Both the position numbers and the translations under genes were made by a program. From Nitrosomonas sp. Is79A3 (GTDB lineage Bacteria; Pseudomonadota; Gammaproteobacteria; Burkholderiales; Nitrosomonadaceae), in the NCBI RefSeq assembly GCF_000219585.1, contig NC_015731.1, forward strand, positions 3,410,001-3,474,000: a stretch of DNA of 64,000 bases, given 5' to 3'. A model generated the notes under the pieces. It saw only the letters and a list, made by a program, of their open reading frames with translations. It made no database searches and was not told the DNA's origin. Below, one piece after another: positions 17,583-30,500 of this stretch (the stretch's first letter is position 1; the number at the start of each line of letters is the position of its first letter).

Positions 17583-18413
17583 TCAACCATACAACTGCCG
17601 CTTCAAGCCGCAACGATTCAATATGATTGCGCTGATTTCCTCAATCGAAATGCGGGTTGTATCCAAATAGGGAATATTGCATAAACGAAACAACGATTCC
17701 TGCCACTGAATTTCCCGCTGGCATTGCGCCAGTGAAGCGTATTGGCTATTCGGGCGGCGTTCCTGCCGGATAAAATGTAGTTGGGCGGGGGTCAGCGTCA
17801 AACCAAATAATTTGCTTCTGACATTTTCCAATACCTTCGGCAACTGTTGTGAGGACATATCTTCTTCCGTCAGCGGATAATTCGCCGCGGCGATGCCGTA
17901 TTGCAGTCCCAAATATAGGCAGGTGGGCGTTTTACCGGAACGCGAGACACCGGTCAGAATAATGTCGGCTTCGGCGAAATTCTTCGGATTAACGCCGTCA
18001 TCATGCGCCAACACGTAATTGATAGCGGCAATCCTTTTGAAATAGGACAAGTGATGTTGCAAGCCATGAGAACGTCCAGCCATGCGGGCAAAGGGCTGGT
18101 GCAATTCTTCCTCGATTGAGCGGACAAATGTTTCAAAGAAATCGAATAGGCGACAATTCGCTTGTTTAATGACTTCCAGAATTTCCGGTTTCAGCAAAGT
18201 ACTAAACACCAAAGGCCGATGTCCGTCGCACTCGGCAGCGTGATTAATCTGCGCTAACACGGCTTGGGCATTCTCGATATCGTCGAGAAAAGGTACGTTG
18301 ATCGTTTCCCATTCAATACCGTCAAACTGCGTCAGCAAACTGTGCCCGAGTGTTTCCGCAGTAATGCCGGTACGATCGGATAAATAGAAAACCGTGCGTT
18401 TTTGCTGCGTCAT
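17583..18413 (-). CDS. ppsR: PEP synthase regulatory kinase/pyrophosphorylase
   Basis: The 276-residue protein has the DUF299/PpsR hallmarks: [13 protein letters not shown] near the start and the P-loop G-V-S-R-S-G-K-T at about 154-161. Characterised members phosphorylate PEP synthase on a threonine next to the catalytic histidine using ADP and reverse this by phosphorolysis. It overlaps ppsA by 4 bases, which fits the expected regulator-target pair and co-translation. Confidence 0.95.
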   Translation of the reverse strand: MTQQKRTVFYLSDRTGITAETLGHSLLTQFDGIEWETINVPFLDDIENAQAVLAQINHAAECDGHRPLVFSTLLKPEILEVIKQANCRLFDFFETFVRSIEEELHQPFARMAGRSHGLQHHLSYFKRIAAINYVLAHDDGVNPKNFAEADIILTGVSRSGKTPTCLYLGLQYGIAAANYPLTEEDMSSQQLPKVLENVRSKLFGLTLTPAQLHFIRQERRPNSQYASLAQCQREIQWQESLFRLCNIPYLDTTRISIEEISAIILNRCGLKRQLYG

Positions 18414-20788
18414 TGTTTGCCCAGATTTGCCAGATCAAGCCAGGTTTGCATCACCGAATCGGGGTTCAGCGACAGACTGCTGATGCCTTGCTCATAGAGC
18501 CAGGCGGCAAAATCAGGATAATCCGAAGGCCCTTGCCCGCAGATACCGATATATTTACCCTGCTTGTGGCAAGCATCAATGGCCATTTTCAGTAATTTCT
18601 TCACGGCGGGATTGCGCTCATCGAACACATGGAAAACCAAACTGGAATCACGATCAATACCGAGTGTGAGTTGGGTCATGTCATTGGAACCAATAGAGAA
18701 ACCATCGAAGTACTGCAGAAATTCTTCCGCGAGTAACGCGTTGGAAGGAATTTCGCACATCATGATCAAGCGTAAACCATTCTTGCCGCGCACCAATCCT
18801 TGTGATGCCAATAACGCGACCACTTGTTCTGCTTCTTCGAGTGTCCGGCAAAAGGGAATCATGATCTCAACATTGGTCAGGCCCATGTCGTCGCGGACTT
18901 TACGTAAAGCGCTGCATTCGAGCTCAAAACATTCCCGGAAAGTTGCCGCAAGGTAGCGCGATGCGCCCCGGAAACCAATCATCGGGTTTTCCTCCTGGGG
19001 CTCGTAGCGGCTGCCCGCAATCAGATTCGCATACTCATTGGACTTAAAATCGGATGTGCGCACAATCACAGGATGCGGATAGAAAGCAGCGGCTAACGTG
19101 GCGATGCCTTCGACCAATCTTTCCACATAAAAGTGAACGGGGTTTTCATAACCCGCGATTCGGCTGCTAATTTCGGCTTTCAGTGCATCGGGTAATTGAT
19201 CAAACTCCAAAAGCGCTTTGGGATGGATGCCAATCATGTTGTTGATAATGAATTCCAGTCGGGCCAGCCCGACGCCTTGATTGGGGATGCGGGAAAATGT
19301 AAAGGCATGCGATGGGTTACCTACATTCATCATGATTTTTACTGGCAAATCAGGCAATTGACCGGTATCCGCCGTGGTATGCTCGAATGGCAATAGCCCT
19401 GCATACACATAACCGGAATCGCCTTCGGCACAAGAAACCGTGACTTGCGCCCCCGCCGCGATATGTGCTGTCGCATTGCCACATCCGACCACCGCAGGAA
19501 TCCCCATTTCCCGTGCAATAATGGCCGCATGACAAGTGCGCCCGCCGCGATTGGTAACAATCGCAGAAGCCCGCTTCATAATCGGCTCCCAGTCCGGATC
19601 GGTCATTTCGGTAACCAGCACATCGCCGGACTGAACTTCGTGCATCTGCTCAATACCCATGATCAGGCGGGCTGTTCCCTGGCCAATTTTATGTCCGATT
19701 GCCCGGCCTTCTGCGAGCACTTCTCCCTTGTCACTGAGTTTGAATCGCTCTATGACTTGGTTAGCGCGGCTTTCCACAGTTTCCGGGCGAGCTTGTACAA
19801 TGTACAATTGGCCATCCAGTCCATCCAGCGCCCACTCAATGTCCATCGGGCGGCCATAGTGTTGTTCAATAATCAGCGCTTGACGCGCCAACGCTTCCAC
19901 CTGGCTGTCCGATAACGAGAAACGCATGCGGCGATCCATTTCTACATCACGCGTAAGCGTGAGCGCATCGTTGGCGCCTTTTTTATCGCCATAAATCATT
20001 TCAATGGCTTTCGTACCTAAACGCCGCGAGAGAATTGCCGGACGACCGGCAGTCAACCCGCGCTTGTACACATAGAATTCATCCGGATTAACGGTACCCT
20101 GCACAATGGTTTCGCCCAGTCCATACGCAGCGGTGATAAAAATCGCATCGCGGAAACCGGATTCGGTATCCAGCGTGAACATCACGCCACTGGCGCCCAG
20201 ATCGCTGCGCACCATTTTCTGAATCCCGGCGGACAGATATACTTTGTCGTGCGGAAAATGTTGATGAACCCGATAAGCAATGGCGCGGTCGTTATACAGT
20301 GAAGCAAATACCACTTTGATCGCTGCAAGAATCTGATTCAACCCATGAACATTCAATAACGTTTCCTGCTGACCGGCAAATGAAGCATCGGCCAAATCCT
20401 CAGCCGTTGCTGATGAACGCACTGCAAAAGAAACCGCATCATCCCCGCTGCCTGCTGCCAGTTTTTCGTAGGCTTCTGACACTGCTTGTAAAATAGTATC
20501 CGGTAGCGTGGCATCGAGCACCCAACCGCGAATTGCTTTACCGGCGGCGGTCAGCGCATTAATGTCGTCAATATCCAATCCATCCAATATATGGTTGATA
20601 CGATCAACGAGCCCATTGGCAACCAGAAACTCCCGATAAGCCTCTGTCGTGGTCGCAAAACCTGCCGGCACGTTCACACCAGCCTGTGAAAGGTGGCTGA
20701 TCATTTCTCCCAGCGAGGCATTCTTACCACCAACCAAGCCTACATCGTGCATCGTCAATTGATCAAACCAGGCGATATATCCAGTCAT
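18410..20788 (-). CDS. ppsA: Phosphoenolpyruvate synthase
   Basis: The 792-residue protein has the three-domain layout of PEP synthase: an N-terminal ATP-binding domain starting near [13 protein letters not shown], a central swivelling domain with the catalytic histidine in [14 protein letters not shown], and a C-terminal PEP-binding barrel containing [10 protein letters not shown] and the cysteine-bearing [11 protein letters not shown]. It converts pyruvate and ATP to PEP, AMP and phosphate and serves gluconeogenesis, here feeding carbon from the Calvin cycle or anaplerosis. It is followed by its regulator ppsR in the same operon. Confidence 0.96.
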   Translation of the reverse strand: MTGYIAWFDQLTMHDVGLVGGKNASLGEMISHLSQAGVNVPAGFATTTEAYREFLVANGLVDRINHILDGLDIDDINALTAAGKAIRGWVLDATLPDTILQAVSEAYEKLAAGSGDDAVSFAVRSSATAEDLADASFAGQQETLLNVHGLNQILAAIKVVFASLYNDRAIAYRVHQHFPHDKVYLSAGIQKMVRSDLGASGVMFTLDTESGFRDAIFITAAYGLGETIVQGTVNPDEFYVYKRGLTAGRPAILSRRLGTKAIEMIYGDKKGANDALTLTRDVEMDRRMRFSLSDSQVEALARQALIIEQHYGRPMDIEWALDGLDGQLYIVQARPETVESRANQVIERFKLSDKGEVLAEGRAIGHKIGQGTARLIMGIEQMHEVQSGDVLVTEMTDPDWEPIMKRASAIVTNRGGRTCHAAIIAREMGIPAVVGCGNATAHIAAGAQVTVSCAEGDSGYVYAGLLPFEHTTADTGQLPDLPVKIMMNVGNPSHAFTFSRIPNQGVGLARLEFIINNMIGIHPKALLEFDQLPDALKAEISSRIAGYENPVHFYVERLVEGIATLAAAFYPHPVIVRTSDFKSNEYANLIAGSRYEPQEENPMIGFRGASRYLAATFRECFELECSALRKVRDDMGLTNVEIMIPFCRTLEEAEQVVALLASQGLVRGKNGLRLIMMCEIPSNALLAEEFLQYFDGFSIGSNDMTQLTLGIDRDSSLVFHVFDERNPAVKKLLKMAIDACHKQGKYIGICGQGPSDYPDFAAWLYEQGISSLSLNPDSVMQTWLDLANLGKQ

Positions 20789-20820
20789 AGAAAACTCCTA
20801 TCAACAAATTCGATGATACC

Positions 20821-21774
20821 TTATTCGTTTTTTAACAAAGGACAATGTCCAGAAATCGCATGGCGGCACGATAAATCTTCAAGGTAATCAGATGCCTGCC
20901 GCAAATACTCTAAGAATGTCTCCGCCACAATCGACAATTGCTTGCCGGATGGATAAGCAAAATACCAGTGACGTTCAATCGGAAATCCTTCAACATCAAG
21001 TATTGCAAGCTGCCCCATCGGCGCATCCAGGGCCAGGGTATGCCGAGACAAGACGGCAATACCCAATCTACCGACAATAGCCTGCTTAATCGCCTCGTTG
21101 CTGCCCAGTTCCATGCGGACTTTCAATTTATGACCATGTTCCAGAAAAAAACGTTCTGTCGCCATCCTCGTTCCGGAGCCCGGCTCACGCATGATAAAGG
21201 GTTCATCACAGATGCGCTCAATGCTGATCTTTTTTTCGCGAGACAGTGGATGATCGGCCGATGCCAGAACAACCAGCGGATTGTCCAAAAATTCTTCCGC
21301 TACGGCATCAATGGCGTCCGGAACTTGGCCCAAGATATAGAGATCGTCTTGATTACCGCTTAATCTTTCCAGAACACGCTCGCGATTCGTCACTATCAGT
21401 GCAACGTCTATGCCGGAGTATTTCTGGCAAAACATGCCCAATAAACGTGGCGTGAAATATTTTGCGGTGGTCACTACCGCAAGCCGCAGTTTTCCTGATT
21501 TCAAGCCTTTCATATCCGATGCGATCATTTCAAAACGGGAAAAATGTTCAAAAATACCCAGGCAGGTTTGATACAGCTCTTTTCCTGCATCGGTCAGATA
21601 AATTTTTTTACCGATTTGTTCAAACAAAGGCAGGCCAATCTCATCCGTCAGTTTCTTGATTTGCATCGATACCGTCGGCTGCGTCAAGAATAGCTCTTCG
21701 GCTGCACGAGTAAAGCTTTTCAAGCGAGCAATCGCTTCAAATACTTCAAGTTGCCGTAACGTGCTGTGACGCAT
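20821..21774 (-). CDS. cbbR: LysR-type regulator of the RuBisCO operon
   Basis: The 317-residue protein begins with a LysR helix-turn-helix (LRQLEVFEAIARLKSFTRAA, then QPTVSMQIKKL) and continues with an effector-binding domain containing KLRLAVVTTAKYF. It is divergent from cbbL, the classical position of CbbR, which senses metabolites such as RuBP or PEP and activates cbb genes. A perfect palindrome in the shared intergenic region is a plausible binding site. Its 3' end lies 32 bases from the ppsA start on the same strand. Confidence 0.94.
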   Translation of the reverse strand: MRHSTLRQLEVFEAIARLKSFTRAAEELFLTQPTVSMQIKKLTDEIGLPLFEQIGKKIYLTDAGKELYQTCLGIFEHFSRFEMIASDMKGLKSGKLRLAVVTTAKYFTPRLLGMFCQKYSGIDVALIVTNRERVLERLSGNQDDLYILGQVPDAIDAVAEEFLDNPLVVLASADHPLSREKKISIERICDEPFIMREPGSGTRMATERFFLEHGHKLKVRMELGSNEAIKQAIVGRLGIAVLSRHTLALDAPMGQLAILDVEGFPIERHWYFAYPSGKQLSIVAETFLEYLRQASDYLEDLSCRHAISGHCPLLKNE

Positions 21775-21805
21775 GAGTCTCTCCTTTTATTATCTGCCAA
21801 TAAAG

Positions 21806-21818
21806 ATCTATCATAGAT
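21806..21818. promoter_or_regulatory. Probable CbbR operator palindrome
   Basis: ATCTAT-C-ATAGAT is a perfect inverted repeat centred between cbbR and cbbL and contains the LysR T-N11-A pattern. A further half-site-like ATCTAT lies at 21823-21828. Confidence 0.5.
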
Positions 21819-21921
21819 ATAAATCTATCGCAATAATAGAAACATTTGATTGTTATTTATAGTTCAAAAATTCTACTATATTTTCACCCGCTGATGTCTA
21901 CTTCCTAACTAAAGTTTATAG

Positions 21922-23427
<1,506 letters not shown>

Positions 23428-23447
23428 TCAATTTAGGAGAAACAGTT

Positions 23448-23882
23448 ATGATGACCAATCCAGGTAACATCGTCACACAGGGGCAATTTTCTTTCCTACC
23501 CCCGTTGACCGACAAGCAAATTTCAACACAGCTCAAGTATGCGTTGAAAAATGGCTGGGCAATCGGAATTGAATATACAGATGATCCTCACCCACGTAAC
23601 ACGTACTGGGAAATGTTTGGCAATCCTATGTTTGATTTGAAAGATCCGGCAGGAATTTTGATGGAAATTAATAGCTGCCGCAAAACTTTCCCAAATCACT
23701 ATATCCGTGTGACTGCGTTTAACTCAACACGCGGCGTGGAAAGTCCGACCATGTCATATATTGTCAACCGGCCTGAGAAAGAACCAGGTTTTGGTTTAGT
23801 ACGTCAAGAAGGTGCGGGGCGGAGTATTAGTTATACCATTCACTCCTATGCAACCGACAAACCGGAAGCTGAGCGCTACTAG
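23448..23882 (+). CDS. cbbS: RuBisCO small subunit
   Basis: ATG 23448 has an AGGAGA site 6 bases upstream; the product is 144 residues, the length of red-type small subunits with a C-terminal beta-hairpin extension. The sequence Q-G-Q-F-S-F-L-P-P-L-T-D near the start and Y-W-E-M-F-G are hallmark motifs. It assembles with CbbL as L8S8. A perfect hairpin immediately follows the gene. Confidence 0.97.
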   Translation: MMTNPGNIVTQGQFSFLPPLTDKQISTQLKYALKNGWAIGIEYTDDPHPRNTYWEMFGNPMFDLKDPAGILMEINSCRKTFPNHYIRVTAFNSTRGVESPTMSYIVNRPEKEPGFGLVRQEGAGRSISYTIHSYATDKPEAERY

Positions 23883-23898
23883 CAGCTAGCAGCTAGCA

Positions 23899-23927
23899 AT
23901 CTCTCTCTTCATTAAGAAGAGAGAGAT
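23899..23927 (+). terminator. Intra-operon hairpin between cbbS and cbbX
   Basis: ATCTCTCTCTTC pairs perfectly with GAAGAGAGAGAT around a 5-base loop. There is no T tract, so it is more likely an attenuator or RNA-end stabiliser that sets lower cbbX expression than a full terminator. Confidence 0.7.
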
Positions 23928-24047
23928 AGTTAACAACGCAAACGCAGTCGCTTAAGAAGTTTCTTTGCATTCAACAAATAGTCCTAATAATTAAATTAAT
24001 ACAATAGATATATGTTGCCAGTATCTATCTTATAGAGATGATCAAAC

Positions 24048-24989
24048 ATGTCTAAGCAAACTAAACACTTAACATCGACTCAAGACACATCGATTGATTT
24101 GGATGCAGAGTTCCAAGCATCTAATATCCAGGAAGTACTGGATAAACTAGATCGGGAGTTGATTGGTTTAATCCCAGTGAAAACTCGTATTCGTGAGACT
24201 GCAGCATTGTTGCTGGTCGATCGCGTTCGCAAACAATTAGGATTATCTGCAGGCGCACCTAGTTTACACATGTGTTTTACTGGGAATCCTGGTACGGGAA
24301 AAACGACAGTAGCTCTGCGTATGGCAGAAATCTTACACCGCCTCGGCTATGTACGTGAAGGGCATCTGGTTTCGGTAACTCGAGATGACTTGGTCGGTCA
24401 ATATATTGGACATACCGCACCAAAAACAAAAGAAGTGATCAAAAAAGCGATGGGAGGTGTTCTTTTCATCGATGAGGCTTATTACCTCTATAAACCAGAA
24501 AACGAACGTGATTATGGTGCGGAATCAATAGAAATTCTGCTGCAAACGATGGAAAATAACCGCGAAGACTTGGTCGTTATCTTGGCAGGTTATAAAGATC
24601 GCATGGATAAATTCTTCCATAGCAATCCCGGTATGCGCTCGCGTATAGCGCACCATATCGACTTTCCGGATTATGGTGCAGATGAGTTAGTCGCGATCGC
24701 TAAGTTAATGTTAGCAAGCCAGAATTACTGTTTCAGTGCAGCCGGAGAAGAGGCATTCGGGAAATATATCCGCTTGCGTATGAAGTCGGAGCATTTTGCT
24801 AATGCACGCTCGGTTCGCAATGCGCTAGATCGTGCTCGACTACGGCAGGCGAATCGGTTATTTTCCGGAACAAAGAAATCATTGTCCAAAACTGATCTCA
24901 TCACATTAGAAGCGGAAGATATTCTAGCGAGTCGTGTTTTTCTTGAAAGTACATCGGATAATGAATCCGATTTAAAAAATAGAAAATAA
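24048..24989 (+). CDS. cbbX: Red-type RuBisCO activase
   Basis: The 313-residue AAA+ protein has Walker [10 protein letters not shown] (79-87), Walker B V-L-F-I-D-E (138-143) and the pore-loop Y-I-G (119-121), as in CbbX. It remodels inhibited red-type RuBisCO by threading the large-subunit C-terminus through its hexamer, and it responds to RuBP. It follows cbbLS after a hairpin and leads into two more cbb-operon genes. The C-terminal tail is slightly longer and more charged than I would expect. Confidence 0.96.
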   Translation: MSKQTKHLTSTQDTSIDLDAEFQASNIQEVLDKLDRELIGLIPVKTRIRETAALLLVDRVRKQLGLSAGAPSLHMCFTGNPGTGKTTVALRMAEILHRLGYVREGHLVSVTRDDLVGQYIGHTAPKTKEVIKKAMGGVLFIDEAYYLYKPENERDYGAESIEILLQTMENNREDLVVILAGYKDRMDKFFHSNPGMRSRIAHHIDFPDYGADELVAIAKLMLASQNYCFSAAGEEAFGKYIRLRMKSEHFANARSVRNALDRARLRQANRLFSGTKKSLSKTDLITLEAEDILASRVFLESTSDNESDLKNRK

Positions 24990-25015
24990 AAATTTAAGAC
25001 ATATTTCTAATAGCG

Positions 25016-25360
25016 ATGGAAACGCTGACTCTACCCTGGAGAATTTTCCCTAAAACGATTGAAGCGGCTTGTTATAACCGCGGGCGGCTTGCGCTGCTGC
25101 GATTAGGCTATCCACTGCGAGTTACATTACAGCAGCATCGTGGGTTAGAAGTCATTCTAGACAGTACCATGTGGTTATGTGTTGACAGCAATACAGAGGA
25201 TCAGCCCATTTTGGCATGGCGCGAGTTTCAGATTCGTGGGCGACGTAGTTTACACCTACCTGTTTCTTGTGAATTGTGGCTATACCATAGCTGTGCAGGT
25301 CTTATCATGGGGTCAGCTCTGGATGATTTGGATCAGGCACTTGAAAAAATTATGCATTGA
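25016..25360 (+). CDS. Unknown small protein of the cbb operon
   Basis: The 114-residue protein starts METLTLPWRIFPKTIEAACYN and shows no known motif, signal peptide or membrane helix. It is rich in tryptophan, leucine and cysteine (four Trp, four Cys). It lies 26 bases after cbbX and 38 bases before the aldolase gene on the same strand, so it is almost certainly co-transcribed with carbon fixation genes. I do not recognise a function. The short gaps and consistent codon use support a real gene. Confidence 0.75.
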   Translation: METLTLPWRIFPKTIEAACYNRGRLALLRLGYPLRVTLQQHRGLEVILDSTMWLCVDSNTEDQPILAWREFQIRGRRSLHLPVSCELWLYHSCAGLIMGSALDDLDQALEKIMH

Positions 25361-25398
25361 GCTAATTCTTTCACACCCTTAAATTTCAGAGGATAAAA

Positions 25399-26619
25399 AT
25401 GCCACTTGTAGATATGCGCGATATGTTGAATCATGCTTATCAAAATAACTACGCCATCGGTGGTTTTGGACTAGTAAGCTTGGATTTCTTGGAAGCTATT
25501 ATCATGACAGCCGAGTTCTGTCGTTCACCAGTTATTCTCAATCTTTCTGAGCCGCTCTTCCACCAACATGATTTCAGCCTGATCATGCCAGCTGTTGAAC
25601 GAGCCGCACATCACGCCAAAGTGCCGGTTGCTATCCACTTTGATCATGCAAAAGCGCATGAATCCATTGTCCAAGCGATTAATCTTGGTTGCAACAGTGT
25701 CATGCTGGATGTTTCTTTAGAAGCACTCCCGGTTAATATCACGCAAACCAGCCGTGTTACAGAAGTAGCTCATGCATGCGGTACAGCAGTTGAGGGGATA
25801 CTTGGTTTTATAGGCGGAGTGGAGGGAGAAAATGCAATCAATAATTTAGGAGATGCCGTCTATACTTCCTCTGAAGAAGCTAAAGTGTATGTTGAACGTA
25901 CCAGAATTGATTTCCTTGCAGTTTCCGTTGGCACAATGCATGGCCGCCAGCCCAATCGCAGCACTAAATTAGACTTCAAACGTCTGAAACGTATTAACGA
26001 CGAGCTCGGCATTCCACTGGTGCTACATGGCGGAAGTGGATTAGTTGAAGAGCAATACCATAAGCTGATCTTAAATGGTATCGCTAAAATTAACTGCTAC
26101 ACGGAGCTTTCCGATATCGCTGCCGCAGTAATTCGTTCCAATGCCCAAGCAAGCAACAAAAAAGGCTATATTGAATCGTTGCGCGGTGTTAAAGAAAGCC
26201 TCCATGAACAAATCAAATTGTATATGCATCTCTGGGGATCAGCGGGCCGCGCAGCGGAAGTTTTGATTCAGTGCCGCCCTTGGCAATCTGTAGAACAAAT
26301 CATTATTTGTAATGTTGAGAGCCGTTATCTACAGCAATTTGATACCCTGACTGAACAGGCACGTAAAACTTTAACGACAATTCCTGGTGTGCGCCAGGTT
26401 TTCTCAAGTTGGGCATTATCAGAACCGGGTCAATACCGCCTTTGTTGGCGTATACAACTGGCACATGCGGAAGTTATTAACAGTTACCAATCTCATCCGC
26501 ACTATAATGCTTTCTACAGTCAAATATCACACTCAATTGACTCTAAAAAAATCAATATTACTTTTGTCTCGACTTTATCCAGTTGGGACCATCAGCTGAA
26601 GGAGTCTGTCAATGCATAG
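25399..26619 (+). CDS. cbbA: Class II fructose-bisphosphate aldolase fused to a C-terminal Dabb domain
   Basis: The 406-residue protein has a class II (KbaY/GatY-like) aldolase barrel in residues 1-285. Its catalytic and zinc residues are D82-H83 in F-D-H-A-K, H181 in T-M-H-G-R and H210 in L-H-G-G-S-G. Residues about 297-395 look like a Dabb (stress-responsive A/B barrel) domain: V-E-Q-I-I-I-C-N-V, T-I-P-G-V-R-Q-V, then I-N-S-Y-Q-S-H-P-H-Y-N-A-F. Ordinary aldolases of this class are about 285-350 residues and lack that tail. The enzyme would serve the Calvin cycle by making fructose or sedoheptulose bisphosphate. The tail may control assembly. Confidence 0.85.
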   Translation: MPLVDMRDMLNHAYQNNYAIGGFGLVSLDFLEAIIMTAEFCRSPVILNLSEPLFHQHDFSLIMPAVERAAHHAKVPVAIHFDHAKAHESIVQAINLGCNSVMLDVSLEALPVNITQTSRVTEVAHACGTAVEGILGFIGGVEGENAINNLGDAVYTSSEEAKVYVERTRIDFLAVSVGTMHGRQPNRSTKLDFKRLKRINDELGIPLVLHGGSGLVEEQYHKLILNGIAKINCYTELSDIAAAVIRSNAQASNKKGYIESLRGVKESLHEQIKLYMHLWGSAGRAAEVLIQCRPWQSVEQIIICNVESRYLQQFDTLTEQARKTLTTIPGVRQVFSSWALSEPGQYRLCWRIQLAHAEVINSYQSHPHYNAFYSQISHSIDSKKINITFVSTLSSWDHQLKESVNA

Positions 26620-26717
26620 CCTATCCTTGAGCTCCGTAGCAGCAGAGCTATAAGCAACAATTGCAGCATGCCCTACAATGTAACACCAGGTTTGTATCAG
26701 CAAAGTGACCAGATAAA

Positions 26718-27413
26718 TTAAGCTTCATTGAGCGACAGACCTTCATCCCTGTCTTTTTGTACAACTCTGCTGGTTAGTGAAGAAGCAGTTCTGGGCCAAC
26801 GTGCGCTACGGAATCGGTCCTTACCCAACCACATCAGGCAAACTTTGTCGGATTGATTACCACCAAGAATCTGATAGGCCTCATCATCTTCACCGACGTA
26901 GAAACCCACATGACCTTTTCCACTTGCCAGTGATTCCCGCCAGAACACCATCACTGCGCCGAGGCAAGGCGTAGTGCTATTCCCAAATTTTTCCCATTGC
27001 CGCGCACCCAGTGGATTCCCCGGCAGTACTTCTTGCTGCAATGTCGCCCCAACACAATGGGCAACAAATAGCCCACACCATGGAATGTCATCACCGGCAT
27101 AGTTGATATCAAGATCCTTCGCCCAGTCCATAATGACAGGATTATTCTTATCGCCAAGCACTTCCTTCGTGCCCATCAAGTGCTTGGCTTCTTCGAACCA
27201 GGGAAGGAGTGATTCAATGGCCGATGGAACATCCTTGAAAAGTGCTGCTGTGGTTTGCGGACCAACAATACCATCCACTTCAAGACCTTGTTGCATTTGG
27301 AATTGTTTGACTGCGGCAATGGTGTTGCGCCCCCAAATGCCATCGATCCCGCCCGGATCGAATCCTTTGTTTTTCAGTGCTTGCTGAATCTGTGTAATTG
27401 CATTGCTTCCCAT
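26718..27413 (-). CDS. Peptidoglycan-binding domain plus TIGR02594-type CHAP-like hydrolase
   Basis: The 231-residue protein begins with a peptidoglycan-binding repeat (about 5-60: Q-Q-A-L-K-N-K-G-F-D-P-G-G-I-D-G-I-W-G and a later DGIVGPQT). It continues with a cysteine-peptidase-like domain: I-P-W-C-G-L-F-V with the candidate nucleophile Cys, and G-H-V-G-F-Y-V-G with the His. This fits TIGR02594-type proteins. It probably cleaves peptide cross-links in the cell wall. No signal peptide is visible. It stands alone, after the cbb operon and convergent with it. Confidence 0.82.
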   Translation of the reverse strand: MGSNAITQIQQALKNKGFDPGGIDGIWGRNTIAAVKQFQMQQGLEVDGIVGPQTTAALFKDVPSAIESLLPWFEEAKHLMGTKEVLGDKNNPVIMDWAKDLDINYAGDDIPWCGLFVAHCVGATLQQEVLPGNPLGARQWEKFGNSTTPCLGAVMVFWRESLASGKGHVGFYVGEDDEAYQILGGNQSDKVCLMWLGKDRFRSARWPRTASSLTSRVVQKDRDEGLSLNEA

Positions 27414-27503
27414 TATGTCCCCGCGATTTATTGAATTTAATCAGATTGAGTGAACAATCCGGCGGTGGAATTATGCAATATTTTTCTCTATTATTTCTAC
27501 TGC

Positions 27504-30500
27504 TTACTTTCTTATCAACTCAGACAAATGATTTAGCAATTCATCCTCTTTATAAGGCTTACCAAGAAATATATTAACTCCCAGATCCTTGGCAATTTTC
27601 CGGTGTTTTTCCGCGGTTCGTGAGGAAATGATAATCATCGGGATATGAGCCGTTTCCGGGTTCGCGCGCACTTTTTCGATCAACTCAAAACCATTCATTT
27701 TAGGCATTTCCAGGTCGATCAGCATGACATCCGGAATACTGTCCTGAAGAATCTCAATCGCTTCCTTGCCATTCTTAGCAATCAACACATCACAACCTTC
27801 ACGTTCCAGCAGGCGGCAGGTTACTTTACGCACCGTCAATGAATCATCAACCACCATGATGGCGGGTGCCGTGTTGGTTTTCTTTTGCGTGATCGCCGTG
27901 AGTTCTGGCAGCGGAGTATTGAGCGCTTTCTGAACATCGGTGCGTTGTATCAGCTTCACCGGATTCAGGATCAGTATGACTTCACCGTCACCGGTAATCG
28001 TAGCGCCTTCAACACCGGGCGCATGCGCAAGCTGTGAGCCGATGTTCTTGGCCACCACTTCGGTGTTACCGATCAGATCATCGACATGCACGGCAAGATA
28101 TTGTGTCCCGCTGTGCAGGAATAACACTTGGCTGTGTTTGGTGATTTCCGGAATATGATCTGTCTGACCCAGCAAATGCGACAAATGGGAGAACAAGTAT
28201 TTCTTTCCATTAAACTCGATCTGTCGATCCTGATAGATTGTTTTCAGCGTATCGGGATCGAATTCCCGGTTATGTTCGACAATAAAAGCAGGAATCGCAT
28301 AGATTTGTTTCCCGGCGCGAACCATGAAAGTTTGTGCAACGGAGAGTGTAAGCGGTAAATAAATCGTGAACGTTGTTCCCTGGCCGGGAACAGACTGGAC
28401 GCTGATGCGGCCGCCGAGCATCGAAATCTCATTTTTGACGATATCCAGACCAATTCCGCGACCGGCAATTCCGGTGATGGAATCAGTTGTTGATAAGCCT
28501 TGGATGAAGATCAGCGACATCGCCTTGTCATCATCCAATATTTCATTTTCCTGGATCAAGCCAAGCCGTTGTGCTTCCTCACGAATGCGCGGCAAATTCA
28601 AACCACGGCCATCATCACTCAGCGTGATGATCACTTCGTTGCCTTCCTGACGCAGGTGGATAGCGACTTGTCCTATTTCAGGCTTGCCTGCTTGTTGTCT
28701 TAGCCGCGGTTCTTCGATGCCGTGGGCTATCGCGTTACGCAGCAAATGTTCCAGAGGCGGATTAATCTTCTCTAATACACTGCGGTCAATTTCAACTTCT
28801 GCACCCTGGATTTCCAGATTGGCTTTTTTACCCACATCGTCCGCCACTTGCCGGGCGATACGATAATAACGTTCGGCATAATTACCAAATGGTATCGTGC
28901 GGATTTGCAGCAAAGATTGCTGGAGCTGGCGGTTTATCACGGATTGCTGCGCGACAGCTTCTTCCGCGACCGTTTGTGTTGCACGCAGGCTTTTTTGCAC
29001 GGTGATAATGTCATCGACACTTTCAGCCATCAGCCGCGTCAGTTCCTGGAAGCGGGAAAATCGATCAAATTCGAGCGGATCAAACGCAGGCTCACTTTCA
29101 TGCTGCTGCGCAAGATGCGATTGCATTTGCGTTTCCGCCTGAATCTCCACTTCGCGCAACTGGTCGTGCAAGCGATGCGTGCTTTCAGTAAGATCCTGCA
29201 GCGATTGTTTAAAATTATTGAGCTGCGCCTCAATTTTTGAACGCAGAATGCTGGCTTCTCCGGAATCATTCACCAAGCGGTCAATGAGTTCGGAATTAAT
29301 ACGCAAAATGGTTTTTGACTGAAGCAATTCGGATTTCCCGGACACAGAATCTGTTGATTCAACTATATCCGCTAAAGCATCCCTAGCGATTTGTTTTGCC
29401 GGAAGCGGCGGTACTTCAATGCTCTGAAGCTGTTCAATCTTGCCGCTGATGGCATCAAATTCACTTTCGAGCTGGTCCAGTGCGGAGTCGGAAATATTGC
29501 GCGCATGAAAAGCTGTTTCCACATGACTTTCCATCGCATGGATCAATTCACCCAGATGTAGTGCTCCTGTCATGCGGGCACTGCCTTTCAAGGTATGCAA
29601 CAATCTCAGTAGCGCATGATGAATATCCTCGTCTTGCGGCAGCATGCGCCAGGCGCGCAATTTACCGCCCATTTGCGGAATAATGTCTTGCGTTTCTTCC
29701 AGAAACACCGGAAGCAGCTCAAAATTGATCCGATCAACTGCTTCAGCGGTAAACGGCACAGGTTGTACAGGCTTAGTTTTTGTTCCGCTGGATGAAGAAT
29801 CCGGGAATACGGCTGGCTCTTCCGCTTCGGCTTCAAACGAGGCGTCTATATCAACAAGACTGTTAGCCGTTGCTGCTGAATCCATCCCCTGCGTTTCAAT
29901 TGCTTCTTCACTGGTTAATAGCGCTTTGGCTAAAAGCAATAATTCACCGGCATCAACCTCTGCTGAACCCTGTTCGCGCAGATTCCCGCACCACTCGCTA
30001 TAGGCCTGATGCGTGCGCGTGACTAAGTTTATTAATGGATCGGATGCCGGTCTTTTTTCAGTTAGCCAATGATTCAGAACTTGTTCCAAACGCCAGGCCA
30101 CTTCACTCATCTTCTCCAGCTTGACCATGCGGCCACTGCCTTTGATTGTATGAAATCCACGTTGCAAGCCAGTGAGTGACTCATGATCGGCTGCGTCAAT
30201 CCGGCACTTCTGCAGTTCAGCGGCAATATTTGCCAGCACCTCATCCGCTTCTTCCAGGAAAATAGCGAGCAATTCCGAATCGGCATTGACGCTGGGACTC
30301 GCCGCTTTAACGGCTGCTGCATCCGGTTTTGCCGCGACGGCGGATTCCGCAGGAGCCGTTTGCGCCGGTAACGTTGCGTTTGCGGGAATTGATGCGATCT
30401 GGAATAACTTGATCGCTTCTTCGACAATCTGGTGACTCTCGGGTTGCCCGCTTCTGAGCGCTTCAATAAAGAAACCCAGACTGCTTAATCCATCCACCAG

